Origin: Flavobacteriaceae bacterium | Lineage (GTDB): Bacteria > Bacteroidota > Bacteroidia > Flavobacteriales > Flavobacteriaceae | Direction: 5' to 3' | Length of the DNA: 26,837 bases | NCBI GenBank assembly: GCA_947482805.1 | Contig: CANKLK010000011.1 | Coordinates: forward strand, 1 to 26,837 | Part shown: positions 1-6,102 of the stretch, piece after piece | How the letters are laid out: each line of letters begins with the position of its first letter | How positions within the stretch are numbered: the stretch's first letter is position 1 | Position numbers and translations under genes: made by a program | The notes under the pieces: generated by a model | What the model saw: only the letters and a program-made list of their open reading frames with translations | The model's database searches: none | Told to the model about the DNA's origin: nothing

Positions 1-2
1 GC

Positions 3-275
3 AGTTCAGTGATAACAATATTAAACGGACAAACTACAGGATCAGTAACTTTTACAGTTGTTGATGATGCTTTGTTCGAAGAGGAAGAAACGGCAACTTT
101 AACTATTAGCAGCCCGTCATCAGGGATTGCTTTGGGTGTAACTACTACTCAAAATATCACTATTGCGGATAATGATGTTGCTCCGCCTCCAACTGTTCAA
201 CTTACTGTGAATGCCAATACGGGGACTGAAGCAGGTGCAACAGCTATCACTGTTACAGCAAGATTTAATGTTTGA
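3..275 (+). pseudogene. Calx-beta repeat protein, internal fragment, cut at a strand-switch junction
   Basis: The frame is already open at the window edge. It encodes most of one Calx-beta-type repeat (ITIL, TTGSVTFTV, a run of acidic residues, ETATLTIS, GIALG, TTTQNITI, DND) and then the opening of the next one (PPPTVQLTVNANTGTEAG, AITVTA). Calx-beta repeats are calcium-binding beta-sandwich units of secreted adhesin-like proteins. After codon GCA at 258-260 the sequence becomes the reverse complement of the same kind of repeat, so the last codons (RFNV and a stop at 273-275) are antisense and meaningless. No C-terminal type IX secretion domain is present. It is about as similar to the minus-strand repeats as one repeat is to the next, so it is a different repeat unit and not a mirror copy. 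The family call is firm; whether the truncation exists in the living genome is doubtful. Confidence 0.7.
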
Positions 276-1540
276 TCTCCAGCAACTGCAGTATCTGAAG
301 TAGCAGTGACTGTAATAGAAGTTGATCCTGTTTCGGCACCAGCATTGGAACTTACAGAAAGATTAACTGTAGGTGGTGGCGGTGCGTCATTATCAGTGAT
401 AGTAATATTCTGCGTCGTTGTTGTACCCAATGTAATTCCTGATGAAGGGCCGCTGATAGTTAAAGTAGCCGTTTCTGTTCCTTCTACATCTGCATCATCC
501 GAAACAGTAAAAGTTACGGTTCCGGTTGTTGCACCACTTAATATGGTGATGCTTGTGTTACTTAGAGCATAATCAGTCCCTGTTATACCTGTACCGGTTA
601 CAGCAAGATTTACTGTTTGATCTCCTGCTACGGCTGATGATGTAGTTGCAGTAACTGTAATAACAGTTGTTCCTGCTTCTGAACCTGCATTTGCTGAAAC
701 AGAGAGAGAGACAGTAGGGGTGACAGCTCCTATTGTAAAAGTCCAATCTGAAGAAGCAAAAGTATAGGTAGGAGCTCCAGTATGATTAGAAGCATTTCCA
801 ATGGCAGTTAATAGCTGTGCTTCTGTACCAGAATATGTTGCTCCACTAGTATTGTAGCGATAAGCTCTTCCTGTTCCATGACCAATCCAGGTTGTCCCAA
901 CGGTTAATCCGTTTGGTCTTAAACCAGTACTTGCTCCTTGTGAAACTCCGAAAATAAAAGCAGTTGGAGTTGTAGCTGTGATAGAAGAAGCCGTGTAAAC
1001 ATAGAGTTCTTCTCCGTTACCAAGACCTGCACCAGTTGTAGCACTCCAATCATAGGTAGTTGTTGAAATCGCAGCCGCGCCCCAAGGCAATACCAATACT
1101 GTTCCTTTCGGTATTGATTGTCCCGTTTTTACGGTAAATGAAGCTTCGGCTTCGTTTAGATCGGCGAAAGCACTACCACCTAAAGTGGTTACCTCATTAT
1201 CATTGACATAAAAAACTGTTCCAGCTGATAAATCTTTTAAGACTAACATCACCAGATTATCTGGTGTGGTATTAGTATTAAAGCCGATAATAGCAACATC
1301 ACCTGCTGCAAGAGTTGTTTGAGCGGTCGTATTTTGAACGGATCCAATTAAAGAAAATAGTAGCGTAAAAAAGAAAACAAAAGCGAAGTTTAATTTTTTC
1401 GATTTTGCCGCTGATTTAGAATTTAATTCCAAATAGAATTGATTTACTGAATCAGCATTTAATGGTTTTGACTGCTGTGTCAAAACAAAATTCCGAGAGT
1501 CCAATAAATTCTCTAATTTAAATTGTAAGAAGTGTTTCAT
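197..1540 (-). CDS. Secreted Calx-beta repeat surface protein, 3' end disrupted
   Basis: The start is placed at MKHFLQF (1540) and not at the upstream in-frame ATG at 1567, because a TATATTTG promoter box at 1565-1572 covers that codon. The N-terminus has an unusually long charged leader of about 45 residues before a hydrophobic segment (FAFVFFFTLLFSLIGSV) ending in TTAQ, a signal peptide with an extended n-region. Next comes a roughly 190-residue domain beginning AGDVAIIGFNTNTTPDN, a type common in large extracellular flavobacterial proteins. Then follow one complete Calx-beta repeat (TPTVSLSVSANAG to TQNITITDND) and about half of a second (PPPTVNLSVSSNAG to QTLNLAVT). From about base 252 downward the frame is antisense to the plus-strand repeat fragment, so the final residues before the stop at 197 are not real protein. 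The true C-terminus, probably more repeats and a type IX sorting domain, is missing. Likely role is adhesion or cell-surface structure. Confidence 0.75.
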   Translation of the reverse strand: MKHFLQFKLENLLDSRNFVLTQQSKPLNADSVNQFYLELNSKSAAKSKKLNFAFVFFFTLLFSLIGSVQNTTAQTTLAAGDVAIIGFNTNTTPDNLVMLVLKDLSAGTVFYVNDNEVTTLGGSAFADLNEAEASFTVKTGQSIPKGTVLVLPWGAAAISTTTYDWSATTGAGLGNGEELYVYTASSITATTPTAFIFGVSQGASTGLRPNGLTVGTTWIGHGTGRAYRYNTSGATYSGTEAQLLTAIGNASNHTGAPTYTFASSDWTFTIGAVTPTVSLSVSANAGSEAGTTVITVTATTSSAVAGDQTVNLAVTGTGITGTDYALSNTSITILSGATTGTVTFTVSDDADVEGTETATLTISGPSSGITLGTTTTQNITITDNDAPPPPTVNLSVSSNAGAETGSTSITVTATSDTAVAGDQTLNLAVTVIAVAPASVPVLAFTVS

Positions 1541-1564
1541 AATAATAAGTGTATTTAGTCGATA

Positions 1565-1572
1565 CAAATATA
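1565..1572 (-). promoter_or_regulatory. -7 promoter element of the Calx-beta gene
   Basis: TATATTTG on the minus strand matches the Bacteroidota -7 consensus TAnnTTTG. It sits 24 bases before the ATG at 1540, giving a leader of about 20 bases. No clear TTTG -33 element lies at the usual 19-base spacing. Confidence 0.5.
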
Positions 1573-1769
1573 TCGGACAGTAATCACTTAGATATGAAAT
1601 AAATATTAAGATATTGTAAAAAAAAAACTATTTCAATCATTTATTTTAGGCTTTGATTTTAGAACATAAAACACTTTAGCCAAAAAATCTATCTTTAGTT
1701 TTTCATACTCTTCTTTTATTGTATTTAAAGATTTTTAAAATCGTTTTTACTCGTATTGTATAATTATAA

Positions 1770-1913
1770 TTTCTCTTTAGGAAGGTCTATCATTTCTTTA
1801 AAGAATTTGTGCTTTGGGGTCTAGTAGAATATGACAAACTCAGTAAAGACAGGGTAGAAGTGGGCTATCAGTTTAGAGATTTGTATGGTAATTACATTCA
1901 CAAATTGAAGTGA
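1770..1913 (+). pseudogene. 3' remnant of an unidentified protein gene
   Basis: A 47-codon open frame ends in TGA at 1911-1913. It has no start codon and is closed upstream by TAA at 1767-1769. The predicted residues look like a genuine C-terminus: VYHFFKEFVLWGLVEYDKLS, then SKDRVEVGYQFRDLYGNYI and HKLK, rich in aromatic residues and with the balanced charge of a folded helical protein, unlike random AT-rich translation. The parent gene is not identified. From memory it weakly recalls the C-terminus of flavobacterial magnesium-chelatase-like AAA+ proteins, which I cannot verify. It suggests a gene deleted except for its last ~130 bases. Confidence 0.45.
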
Positions 1914-2023
1914 GTTTGATTTGTTGAAATCCTGATTTGATCTAAGATTACTACATGTAAACGCTCTAATCAAGCTTACGCGGAAAATTCAGAGCTCTAA
2001 TTTAACAAACAATGTTTTTAAAC

Positions 2024-2095
2024 GCAACAGCCAGCAAAGCTCCGCTTTACGATTAACCGGATTTTGCTTCGCAACATCCAGCAAAGCTCCGCTTT
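2024..2095. repeat. Direct repeat pair containing a small hairpin
   Basis: Two 25-base copies (2024-2048 and 2071-2095) differ at one position and are offset by 47 bases. Both contain the core ccagcaaagctccgcttt, which includes the short inverted repeat AAAGC-tcc-GCTTT. Between them is another small inverted repeat, TTGC-ttc-GCAA. The arrangement resembles short dispersed intergenic repeats, but with only two copies in view the family cannot be defined. Confidence 0.6.
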
Positions 2096-2111
2096 GAGAA
2101 TACTAAAAACG

Positions 2112-2144
2112 AAAAAAACACCTAAGCGAGCTTGGTGTTTTTTT
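2112..2144. terminator. Bidirectional Rho-independent terminator downstream of tRNA-Arg
   Basis: The stem is formed by aaaaaacacc and ggtgttttttt, extended by AAG-cgag-CTT with one bulged T. A-rich and T-rich flanks give a U-tract on either strand. It lies 20 bases beyond the 3' end of the minus-strand tRNA and would end that transcript. Confidence 0.75.
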
Positions 2145-2164
2145 CTTATTTTAGCATTCATTCG

Positions 2165-2238
2165 TGACCTCGACTGGATTCAAACCAGTAACCTTCTGAG
2201 CCGTAATCAGATGCGCTATTCAGTTGCGCCACGAGGCC
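2165..2238 (-). tRNA. tRNA-Arg (anticodon ACG)
   Basis: The 74-base sequence folds into a full cloverleaf. The acceptor stem GGCCTCG pairs with CGAGGTC (one G-U pair). The D stem is GCGC/GCGC. The anticodon stem TCTGA/TCAGA carries the loop TTACGGC, with anticodon ACG complementary to plus-strand 2202-2204. The T stem is ACTGG/CCAGT with loop TTTGAAT. The discriminator base is A and CCA is not encoded, as is usual in this phylum. The A at position 34 is expected to be edited to inosine by TadA so that the tRNA reads CGU, CGC and CGA. It has its own promoter (2252-2282) and a terminator (2112-2144). Confidence 0.96.
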
Positions 2239-2251
2239 TTTTTTGTGGGTG

Positions 2252-2282
2252 CAAATATAGCTAATACAATCAAATTCACAAA
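2252..2282 (-). promoter_or_regulatory. Promoter of tRNA-Arg (TTTG-N19-TAnnTTTG)
   Basis: On the minus strand TTTG (2279-2282) is followed after exactly 19 bases by TATATTTG (2252-2259), a perfect match to the Bacteroidota vegetative sigma factor consensus. The predicted transcript starts near 2248, about 10 bases before the mature tRNA 5' end. The -33 element overlaps the last codons of the small gene at 2276-2452. Confidence 0.8.
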
Positions 2283-2452
2283 TGATTACTTAAATTTATT
2301 TTTGAATCATCCAAAGCGCGGGTAGTGACATAATAGCGCCAACCAATGATTGCCAATTGCCATTTTTTCGCTTTACTTAAATCCAATTGTTGCTTGGTAA
2401 AACTAGGCAACAGGAGTTTATTTACTTTTGCTATTATTTTGTACATTTTCAT
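2276..2452 (-). CDS. Small basic conserved-looking protein (58 residues)
   Basis: The open frame starts ATG-AAA-ATG (2452; alternative start at 2446) and ends in TGA at 2276-2278. The product begins MKMYKIIAKVNKLLLPSFTK, continues QQLDLSKAKKWQLAIIGWRY and ends YVTTRALDDSKINLSNHL. It is basic, with an amphipathic N-terminal helix and a short hydrophobic patch (LAIIGW), and has no signal peptide. From memory, similar proteins of 45-60 residues (motif KxxQLAIIGWRYYVT) are widespread in flavobacteria and are sometimes labelled SsrA-binding protein, which I think is a misannotation since SmpB is about 150 residues. The function is unknown. Its last bases overlap the -33 element of the tRNA-Arg promoter. 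No strong promoter of its own is visible. Confidence 0.75.
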   Translation of the reverse strand: MKMYKIIAKVNKLLLPSFTKQQLDLSKAKKWQLAIIGWRYYVTTRALDDSKINLSNHL

Positions 2453-2520
2453 TTATTGGTCTCAAAAATTTTTAAAACTATGTACTTTAGTTCATTTTGC
2501 TTTCAGCTTCTATAAAGTTT

Positions 2521-2578
2521 GACACAAAATACGCAAATTTTCACAAATTAATTTGTGCTAATTTGTGTAATTTGTGTT
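2521..2578. repeat. 58-base near-palindrome of the TAATTTGTG type
   Basis: Two 29-base arms are inverted copies of each other with 5 mismatches. At the centre is a perfect 16-base palindrome, cacaaattaatttgtg (2542-2557). The right arm consists of three near-tandem copies of TAATTTGTG (2549-2557, 2559-2567, 2568-2576). Repeats with this wording are common between genes of flavobacteria. It sits downstream of the MFS gene and upstream of the 58-residue gene, and could fold into a long hairpin in RNA. Confidence 0.7.
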
Positions 2579-2624
2579 GATAAATTAAGTTCTACAAATT
2601 TAGCAGACTTTTAATCCGCAAATC

Positions 2625-2655
2625 AAACCTATGGACTTCAAGTCCATAGTGGTTT
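2625..2655 (-). terminator. Hairpin overlapping the 3' end of the MFS gene
   Basis: CTATGGACTT and AAGTCCATAG form a 10-bp stem around a single base, flanked by AAAC/GTTT-type extensions. The right half codes for the last residues (KPLWT) and stop of the MFS protein. No U-tract follows on the minus strand, so it may act in mRNA stability and not as a classical terminator. Confidence 0.45.
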
Positions 2656-3867
2656 AGTTTCTTGTTTAATAAGGCGGAATACCCAAATACTAGATAGCAT
2701 TCCCAATAAACCTAATGTTCCCATAACAAACCAGTTCATTTGATAGCCAAAATTATCAATAATTTCCATTCCAATTTTGGAACTAAATATATGCGCTAAG
2801 CTAAAACTCATGGTGTAAATAGCCATATATCTTCCTTCGTGACCTTTTGGTGCCCGACTTAAGGCAACCGAATTCGAAAAAGGAAAAGCAAACATTTCAC
2901 CAAATGTCATAAACATCATCATAATGATTAATATTCCGGCCCAACTATTAATTAGCATCAGAAATAAACTGACAGCCATCATGAAACAACCTAATGCTAC
3001 TACTTTTACTTTGCTTATTTTATTACGTTCTACATAGCTTACGAGTGGCATTTCCATGAAGAAAATGATTAAGCCGTTCAATGTTAAAAGTAAGCCCGTT
3101 TTAAATTCAGTCAAATTAAATTGCTCTTTGTGATATAAAGGAATTGTGGTGAATATTTGGAAAAACAGGACACCCGAAACCATACAGCTAAAGAGAAATA
3201 TCAAGAACGGCTTGTCTTTAAATACAGAATGTGTCAATACTTCACCTGGATGAGCTTTATCGCGATATGCAGTTTTTTTCTTTTCTTTTACCTTAATCCA
3301 AAAAAATAAAATGGCAATAATACAAGTTCCCCCATCTATCCAAAACAATCCATTGTAGCCAATAGTCATAATAATTAATCCACCCAAAGCAGGTCCGGCA
3401 GCAAAGCCAAGATTAATGGCTAGTCGGACTAAAGTTAGCGCTCGTGCTCTGTTTTCGGGTTTGGCGTAAGCACCAATAGACACAAACATGGCCGGGCGAA
3501 ACATATCGGCAATAATCATTAGTACAAACATACCTATGCAAAGCCCAACAAAACTAGTAATGAATTGAATACAAAAAAGTAGAACTCCTGTTGTAAACAA
3601 ACTAAAAATCATGATTTTATAAAAACCAATTTTATCTGAGAGTTTGCCACCAAGCCATGATCCAATTATAGAACCACTTCCAAAAAAAACCATAATCCAG
3701 CCCACTTGGCTATAACTAAAATGCAAATCTTCCTTTAAATATTTTGATAAAAAAGGCAACACCATTGTCCCAGCACGATTGATAAAAGTGATGAAGGTTA
3801 GTATCCAAATCTCTCTTGTAAATCCTCTGAAGTTATTAATGTAGCGTTGAAAAGCAGTTTTAAACAT
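2638..3867 (-). CDS. Major facilitator superfamily transporter (DHA1-type efflux pump)
   Basis: This 409-residue inner-membrane protein has about twelve hydrophobic segments in two halves separated by a charged cytoplasmic loop near residues 190-215 (KVKEKKKTAYRDKAHPGEV), the standard MFS layout and length. The MFS motif A between helices 2 and 3 is clear at 73-84 (GGKLSDKIGFYK), and RAGTMVLPF in helix 1 and RPAMFVSIGAYAKPENRARA between helices 4 and 5 fit the MdtH-like drug:proton antiporter branch. The likely role is proton-driven export of a small hydrophobic compound; the substrate cannot be inferred. It is transcribed alone, divergently from the TatD gene, with a perfect 16-base palindrome (3882-3897) just upstream. 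A hairpin overlaps its stop codon. Confidence 0.88.
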   Translation of the reverse strand: MFKTAFQRYINNFRGFTREIWILTFITFINRAGTMVLPFLSKYLKEDLHFSYSQVGWIMVFFGSGSIIGSWLGGKLSDKIGFYKIMIFSLFTTGVLLFCIQFITSFVGLCIGMFVLMIIADMFRPAMFVSIGAYAKPENRARALTLVRLAINLGFAAGPALGGLIIMTIGYNGLFWIDGGTCIIAILFFWIKVKEKKKTAYRDKAHPGEVLTHSVFKDKPFLIFLFSCMVSGVLFFQIFTTIPLYHKEQFNLTEFKTGLLLTLNGLIIFFMEMPLVSYVERNKISKVKVVALGCFMMAVSLFLMLINSWAGILIIMMMFMTFGEMFAFPFSNSVALSRAPKGHEGRYMAIYTMSFSLAHIFSSKIGMEIIDNFGYQMNWFVMGTLGLLGMLSSIWVFRLIKQETKPLWT

Positions 3868-3877
3868 AAACTAATTA

Positions 3878-3897
3878 TAGATTTGTAAATTTACAAA
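3878..3897 (+). promoter_or_regulatory. Divergent promoter region with a 16-base palindrome
   Basis: TAGATTTG (3878-3885) matches the -7 consensus for the rightward TatD-like gene. It overlaps the perfect palindrome tttgtaaatttacaaa (3882-3897). The palindrome's near edge is 14 bases upstream of the MFS start codon (3867). A dimeric regulator bound here could affect both genes; no regulator gene is adjacent. Confidence 0.5.
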
Positions 3898-3950
3898 GTT
3901 CATATCGACTTATGACTTTTGGTTTTAAGACTTTTACACTACTTTTACAC

Positions 3951-4607
3951 ATGCAGTTTTTTAATTTACATACACACAAATTCACAAATAATACTGCCTT
4001 TTTTGAATTGGTTAATCAATTCCCTTGGGAATTTGACTGCTCTATTCCTCACTTTTCCATTGGTATTCATCCATGGTATATAAATAAGGAGCGATTGAAA
4101 AGTGATTTAAAAACGATAGAAGATAAGTTGAAATTAGAAGACTGTTTGGCGCTAGGTGAATGTGGTTTAGACAAACGTATTGATGTCCCAATGACTTTCC
4201 AAATTGATGTTTTTCAAAAACAAATAGCTTTAGCGGAGAAATATCAAAAACCACTTTTACTACATTTGGTGGGGGCAATTGACGAACTGATAGAAATCAA
4301 AAAACGATTAAAGATTTCAGTACCTATAATTATTCACGGGTTTTCTAAAAACAAACAAGTAGCAAAACAATTGATTGCAAATGGGTTTTATCTGTCTTTT
4401 GGAAAATACTTACTTCGAAACCCTGAATTAAAAGAAGTCTTTCAATCTGTGCCAAACGACAAATTCTTCCTTGAAACAGATACCATGGAAGAAACTTTGG
4501 AAGAAGTTTATGATTTGGCTGCCCAATATAAAGGGGTAACTTTGAACGAGATGCAAGCTTTGGTAAGAACCAATTGGGAGAAAGTTTTTAGACTAAAAAT
4601 CGATTAA
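3951..4607 (+). CDS. TatD family metal-dependent hydrolase
   Basis: The start is set at MQFFNLHTH (3951). The in-frame ATG at 3912 would add 13 residues ahead of the conserved beta-strand and is less likely. The 218-residue product has the TatD/amidohydrolase metal ligands in order: HTH at residues 7-9, Glu in LALGECGLD, His in KPLLLHL, His in PIIIHGFS and Asp in FLETDT. TatD-like enzymes are cytoplasmic Mg-dependent nucleases or phosphoesterases linked to DNA repair and to D-aminoacyl-tRNA deacylation. It is shorter than E. coli TatD (about 260), as is common for the flavobacterial form. It is the first of three co-directional genes with tcdA and a HAD phosphatase, although tcdA also has its own promoter. 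Confidence 0.85.
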   Translation: MQFFNLHTHKFTNNTAFFELVNQFPWEFDCSIPHFSIGIHPWYINKERLKSDLKTIEDKLKLEDCLALGECGLDKRIDVPMTFQIDVFQKQIALAEKYQKPLLLHLVGAIDELIEIKKRLKISVPIIIHGFSKNKQVAKQLIANGFYLSFGKYLLRNPELKEVFQSVPNDKFFLETDTMEETLEEVYDLAAQYKGVTLNEMQALVRTNWEKVFRLKID

Positions 4608-4627
4608 ATTCATTCCTTAATTTTGCT

Positions 4628-4635
4628 TATTTTTG
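4628..4635 (+). promoter_or_regulatory. -7 promoter element of tcdA
   Basis: TATTTTTG matches TAnnTTTG and lies 24 bases before the ATG at 4660. It overlaps the upstream in-frame ATG at 4633, so that codon would not be in the transcript. No -33 element is evident. Confidence 0.5.
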
Positions 4636-4659
4636 CCACTTCTTAAAAGATATTTTAAA

Positions 4660-5415
4660 ATGGCAAAATGGCAAGAAAGAGCAGCGCTTTTATTTAAAAC
4701 GGAAGGTTTAAATAATTTAAAAAATGCTAAAGTATTGGTTGTTGGACTCGGTGGAGTAGGTTCCTTTGCAGCAGAGTTTTTAGCTCGTGCAGGTGTGGGC
4801 AACTTGACAATCGTTGATGGTGATGTCGTAGATATTACTAACATCAACCGACAATTGCCTGCGTTACATTCAACAGTTGGCTCACCAAAAGTACATGTTG
4901 TTGGCGACAGATTGATGGATATTAATCCAGAGCTGAACTTAACTCGTGTAGAAGAATTCCTTTCTCCTGAACGCTCATTAGAAATTGTTACTCCCGATTT
5001 TGATTATGTGTTAGATTGTATCGATAGTGTTACCCCAAAACTAAACCTGATTGCTGCTTGCAAAAGAAAACGTGTTAAAGTAATTTCGAGCATGGGAGCG
5101 GGAGGAAAGATGGATGCTTCGAAAGTAAAGGTTGCCAATATAAAAAATACAGCGCATTGTCATTTGGCGAAGACCATAAGAAAGCGATTGAAAAAAATCC
5201 ATATTGACAAATTGAAAGTAGTGTATTCTTCAGAAATACAGGATGCCAGCAGTTTAAAAATGACCGATGGCACTAATTACAAAAGATCTTTTTACGGCAC
5301 CAACAGTTATATGCCTTGCCTTTTTGGTTTGTATGCTGCAGAGACGGTGATAAGGTATTTGTTGAAGAAAGATAATAGTTTGCAGTCTCAGTCTCAGTTT
5401 TCAGACAATTCGTAA
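4660..5415 (+). CDS. tcdA: tRNA threonylcarbamoyladenosine dehydratase (TcdA/CsdL, E1-like)
   Basis: The protein is 251 residues counted from MAKWQERAALLF; the start at 4633 is rejected because it lies within the promoter box. It is an E1-like ThiF/HesA-fold enzyme: glycine-rich nucleotide loop VVGLGGVGS (about 27-35), acidic end of the next strand and adenylation motif VDGDVVDITNINRQ (52-65), then DCIDSV and the family stretch VISSMGAGGKMD. TcdA uses ATP to cyclise the t6A base at position 37 of ANN-decoding tRNAs to ct6A, in the cytoplasm. The substrate-loop region YKRSFYGTNSYMPCLFGL is intact. The extreme C-terminus (NSLQSQSQFSDNS) is low-complexity, encoded by a CAGTCT-type repeat also found at 18254, and probably replaced the original tail. 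Confidence 0.92.
   Translation: MAKWQERAALLFKTEGLNNLKNAKVLVVGLGGVGSFAAEFLARAGVGNLTIVDGDVVDITNINRQLPALHSTVGSPKVHVVGDRLMDINPELNLTRVEEFLSPERSLEIVTPDFDYVLDCIDSVTPKLNLIAACKRKRVKVISSMGAGGKMDASKVKVANIKNTAHCHLAKTIRKRLKKIHIDKLKVVYSSEIQDASSLKMTDGTNYKRSFYGTNSYMPCLFGLYAAETVIRYLLKKDNSLQSQSQFSDNS
5383..5398 (+). repeat. CAGTCT-type repeat inside the tcdA 3' end
   Basis: The 16 bases cagtctcagtctcagt occur here in the coding end of tcdA and again at 18254-18269 in an intergenic region. The repeat is non-random and appears to have been inserted or expanded, giving the protein tail QSQSQ. Confidence 0.6.
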
Positions 5416-5445
5416 TTTATAATTTCTAATTCCTAATTTAACCAA

Positions 5446-6102
5446 ATGATTAAAACCGTAATCTTCGACATGGATGGTGTTATTGTTGAAACAGAACCTG
5501 TTCATCACCATGCCTATAACCAACATTTTGAACAACTCAATATTGAAGTTAATGCTGAAATGTATGCTTCGTTTACAGGTAATTCGACTAAGAATATTTT
5601 TGAACGATTAAAGATTCAATTTAATCTGGATCAAGACGTTGCAACCTTAGTTGAAACAAAACGTAACTTGTTTAATGATGCCTTTGACAACAAAGAAGAT
5701 TTATATTTGTTGGATGGTGTTGAGGATTTAATTAAAGATTTGTATGATAATGGAATGCAGTTGGTCTTAGCTTCTTCTTCTGCAAAGGTAACTATTAATA
5801 GGGTTTTCAATCGTTTTGCATTGCATAAATACTTTACGCACATAGTTTCGGGTGAGGATTTTCCAAAGTCTAAACCGCATCCTGCTATTTTTCTCAGAGC
5901 TGCTGAATTAGCCAATACACCTGTTGAAAACTGTATTGTGATAGAAGACAGCACAAACGGAATAATGGCGGCTAAAGCCGCCGGAATATATTGTATAGGT
6001 TATGACAGTTTTCATTCTAAATTACAAGACTATTCACTTGCAGATGTTGTCATAACAGATTTTAAGGAGTTGAGTTATACAAAAATAAAAAATCTAAATT
6101 AG
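5446..6102 (+). CDS. HAD superfamily hydrolase (beta-phosphoglucomutase-like)
   Basis: The 218-residue protein has all four HAD motifs: I FDMDG with nucleophile Asp8 and acid Asp10, II LASSS, III KSKPHP, and IV VIEDSTNG. A helical cap domain lies between motifs I and II (about 15-90), as in subfamily IA enzymes. The closest general classes are beta-phosphoglucomutase and sugar- or glycolate-phosphate phosphatases; the exact substrate is not readable. It starts 31 bases after tcdA and is probably co-transcribed. Its stop codon overlaps the convergent photolyase stop by 4 bases (6099-6102). Confidence 0.88.
   Translation: MIKTVIFDMDGVIVETEPVHHHAYNQHFEQLNIEVNAEMYASFTGNSTKNIFERLKIQFNLDQDVATLVETKRNLFNDAFDNKEDLYLLDGVEDLIKDLYDNGMQLVLASSSAKVTINRVFNRFALHKYFTHIVSGEDFPKSKPHPAIFLRAAELANTPVENCIVIEDSTNGIMAAKAAGIYCIGYDSFHSKLQDYSLADVVITDFKELSYTKIKNLN

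Larger units (their letters stand above)
1541..2164. other. Long intergenic region with a gene remnant, direct repeat and terminator
   Basis: No intact gene is seen between the Calx-beta gene and tRNA-Arg. The region holds the Calx-beta promoter (1565-1572), an AT-rich stretch with homopolymer runs (1590-1770), a protein-like 3' gene remnant on the plus strand (1770-1913), an unremarkable stretch (1914-2020), two copies of a 25-base direct repeat (2024-2095) and a terminator hairpin (2112-2144). It looks like a site where genes have been lost. Confidence 0.6.

Noticed and set aside
306..572. 88-codon plus-strand open frame
   Set aside because: Antisense shadow of the minus-strand Calx-beta repeats, with codon bias following the repeat.
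1..1567. Phase-variable invertible surface gene
   Set aside because: No recombinase gene and no long inverted repeats flank the junction within the window; the 9-base shared word is too short for known site-specific inversion systems.
1633..1734. 33-codon minus-strand frame (KEEYEKLKIDFLAKVFYVLK)
   Set aside because: Protein-like wording but no start codon and too short in very AT-rich DNA; could be another remnant, not strong enough to call.
2064..2264. 66-codon plus-strand open frame
   Set aside because: It runs antisense through the tRNA-Arg gene and across the terminator and direct repeat; a by-product of structured RNA sequence.
2542..2576. Three regular TAATTTGTG copies as a mini CRISPR
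   Set aside because: Units are 9 bases with 0-1 base between them, no spacers and no cas genes; part of a palindrome.
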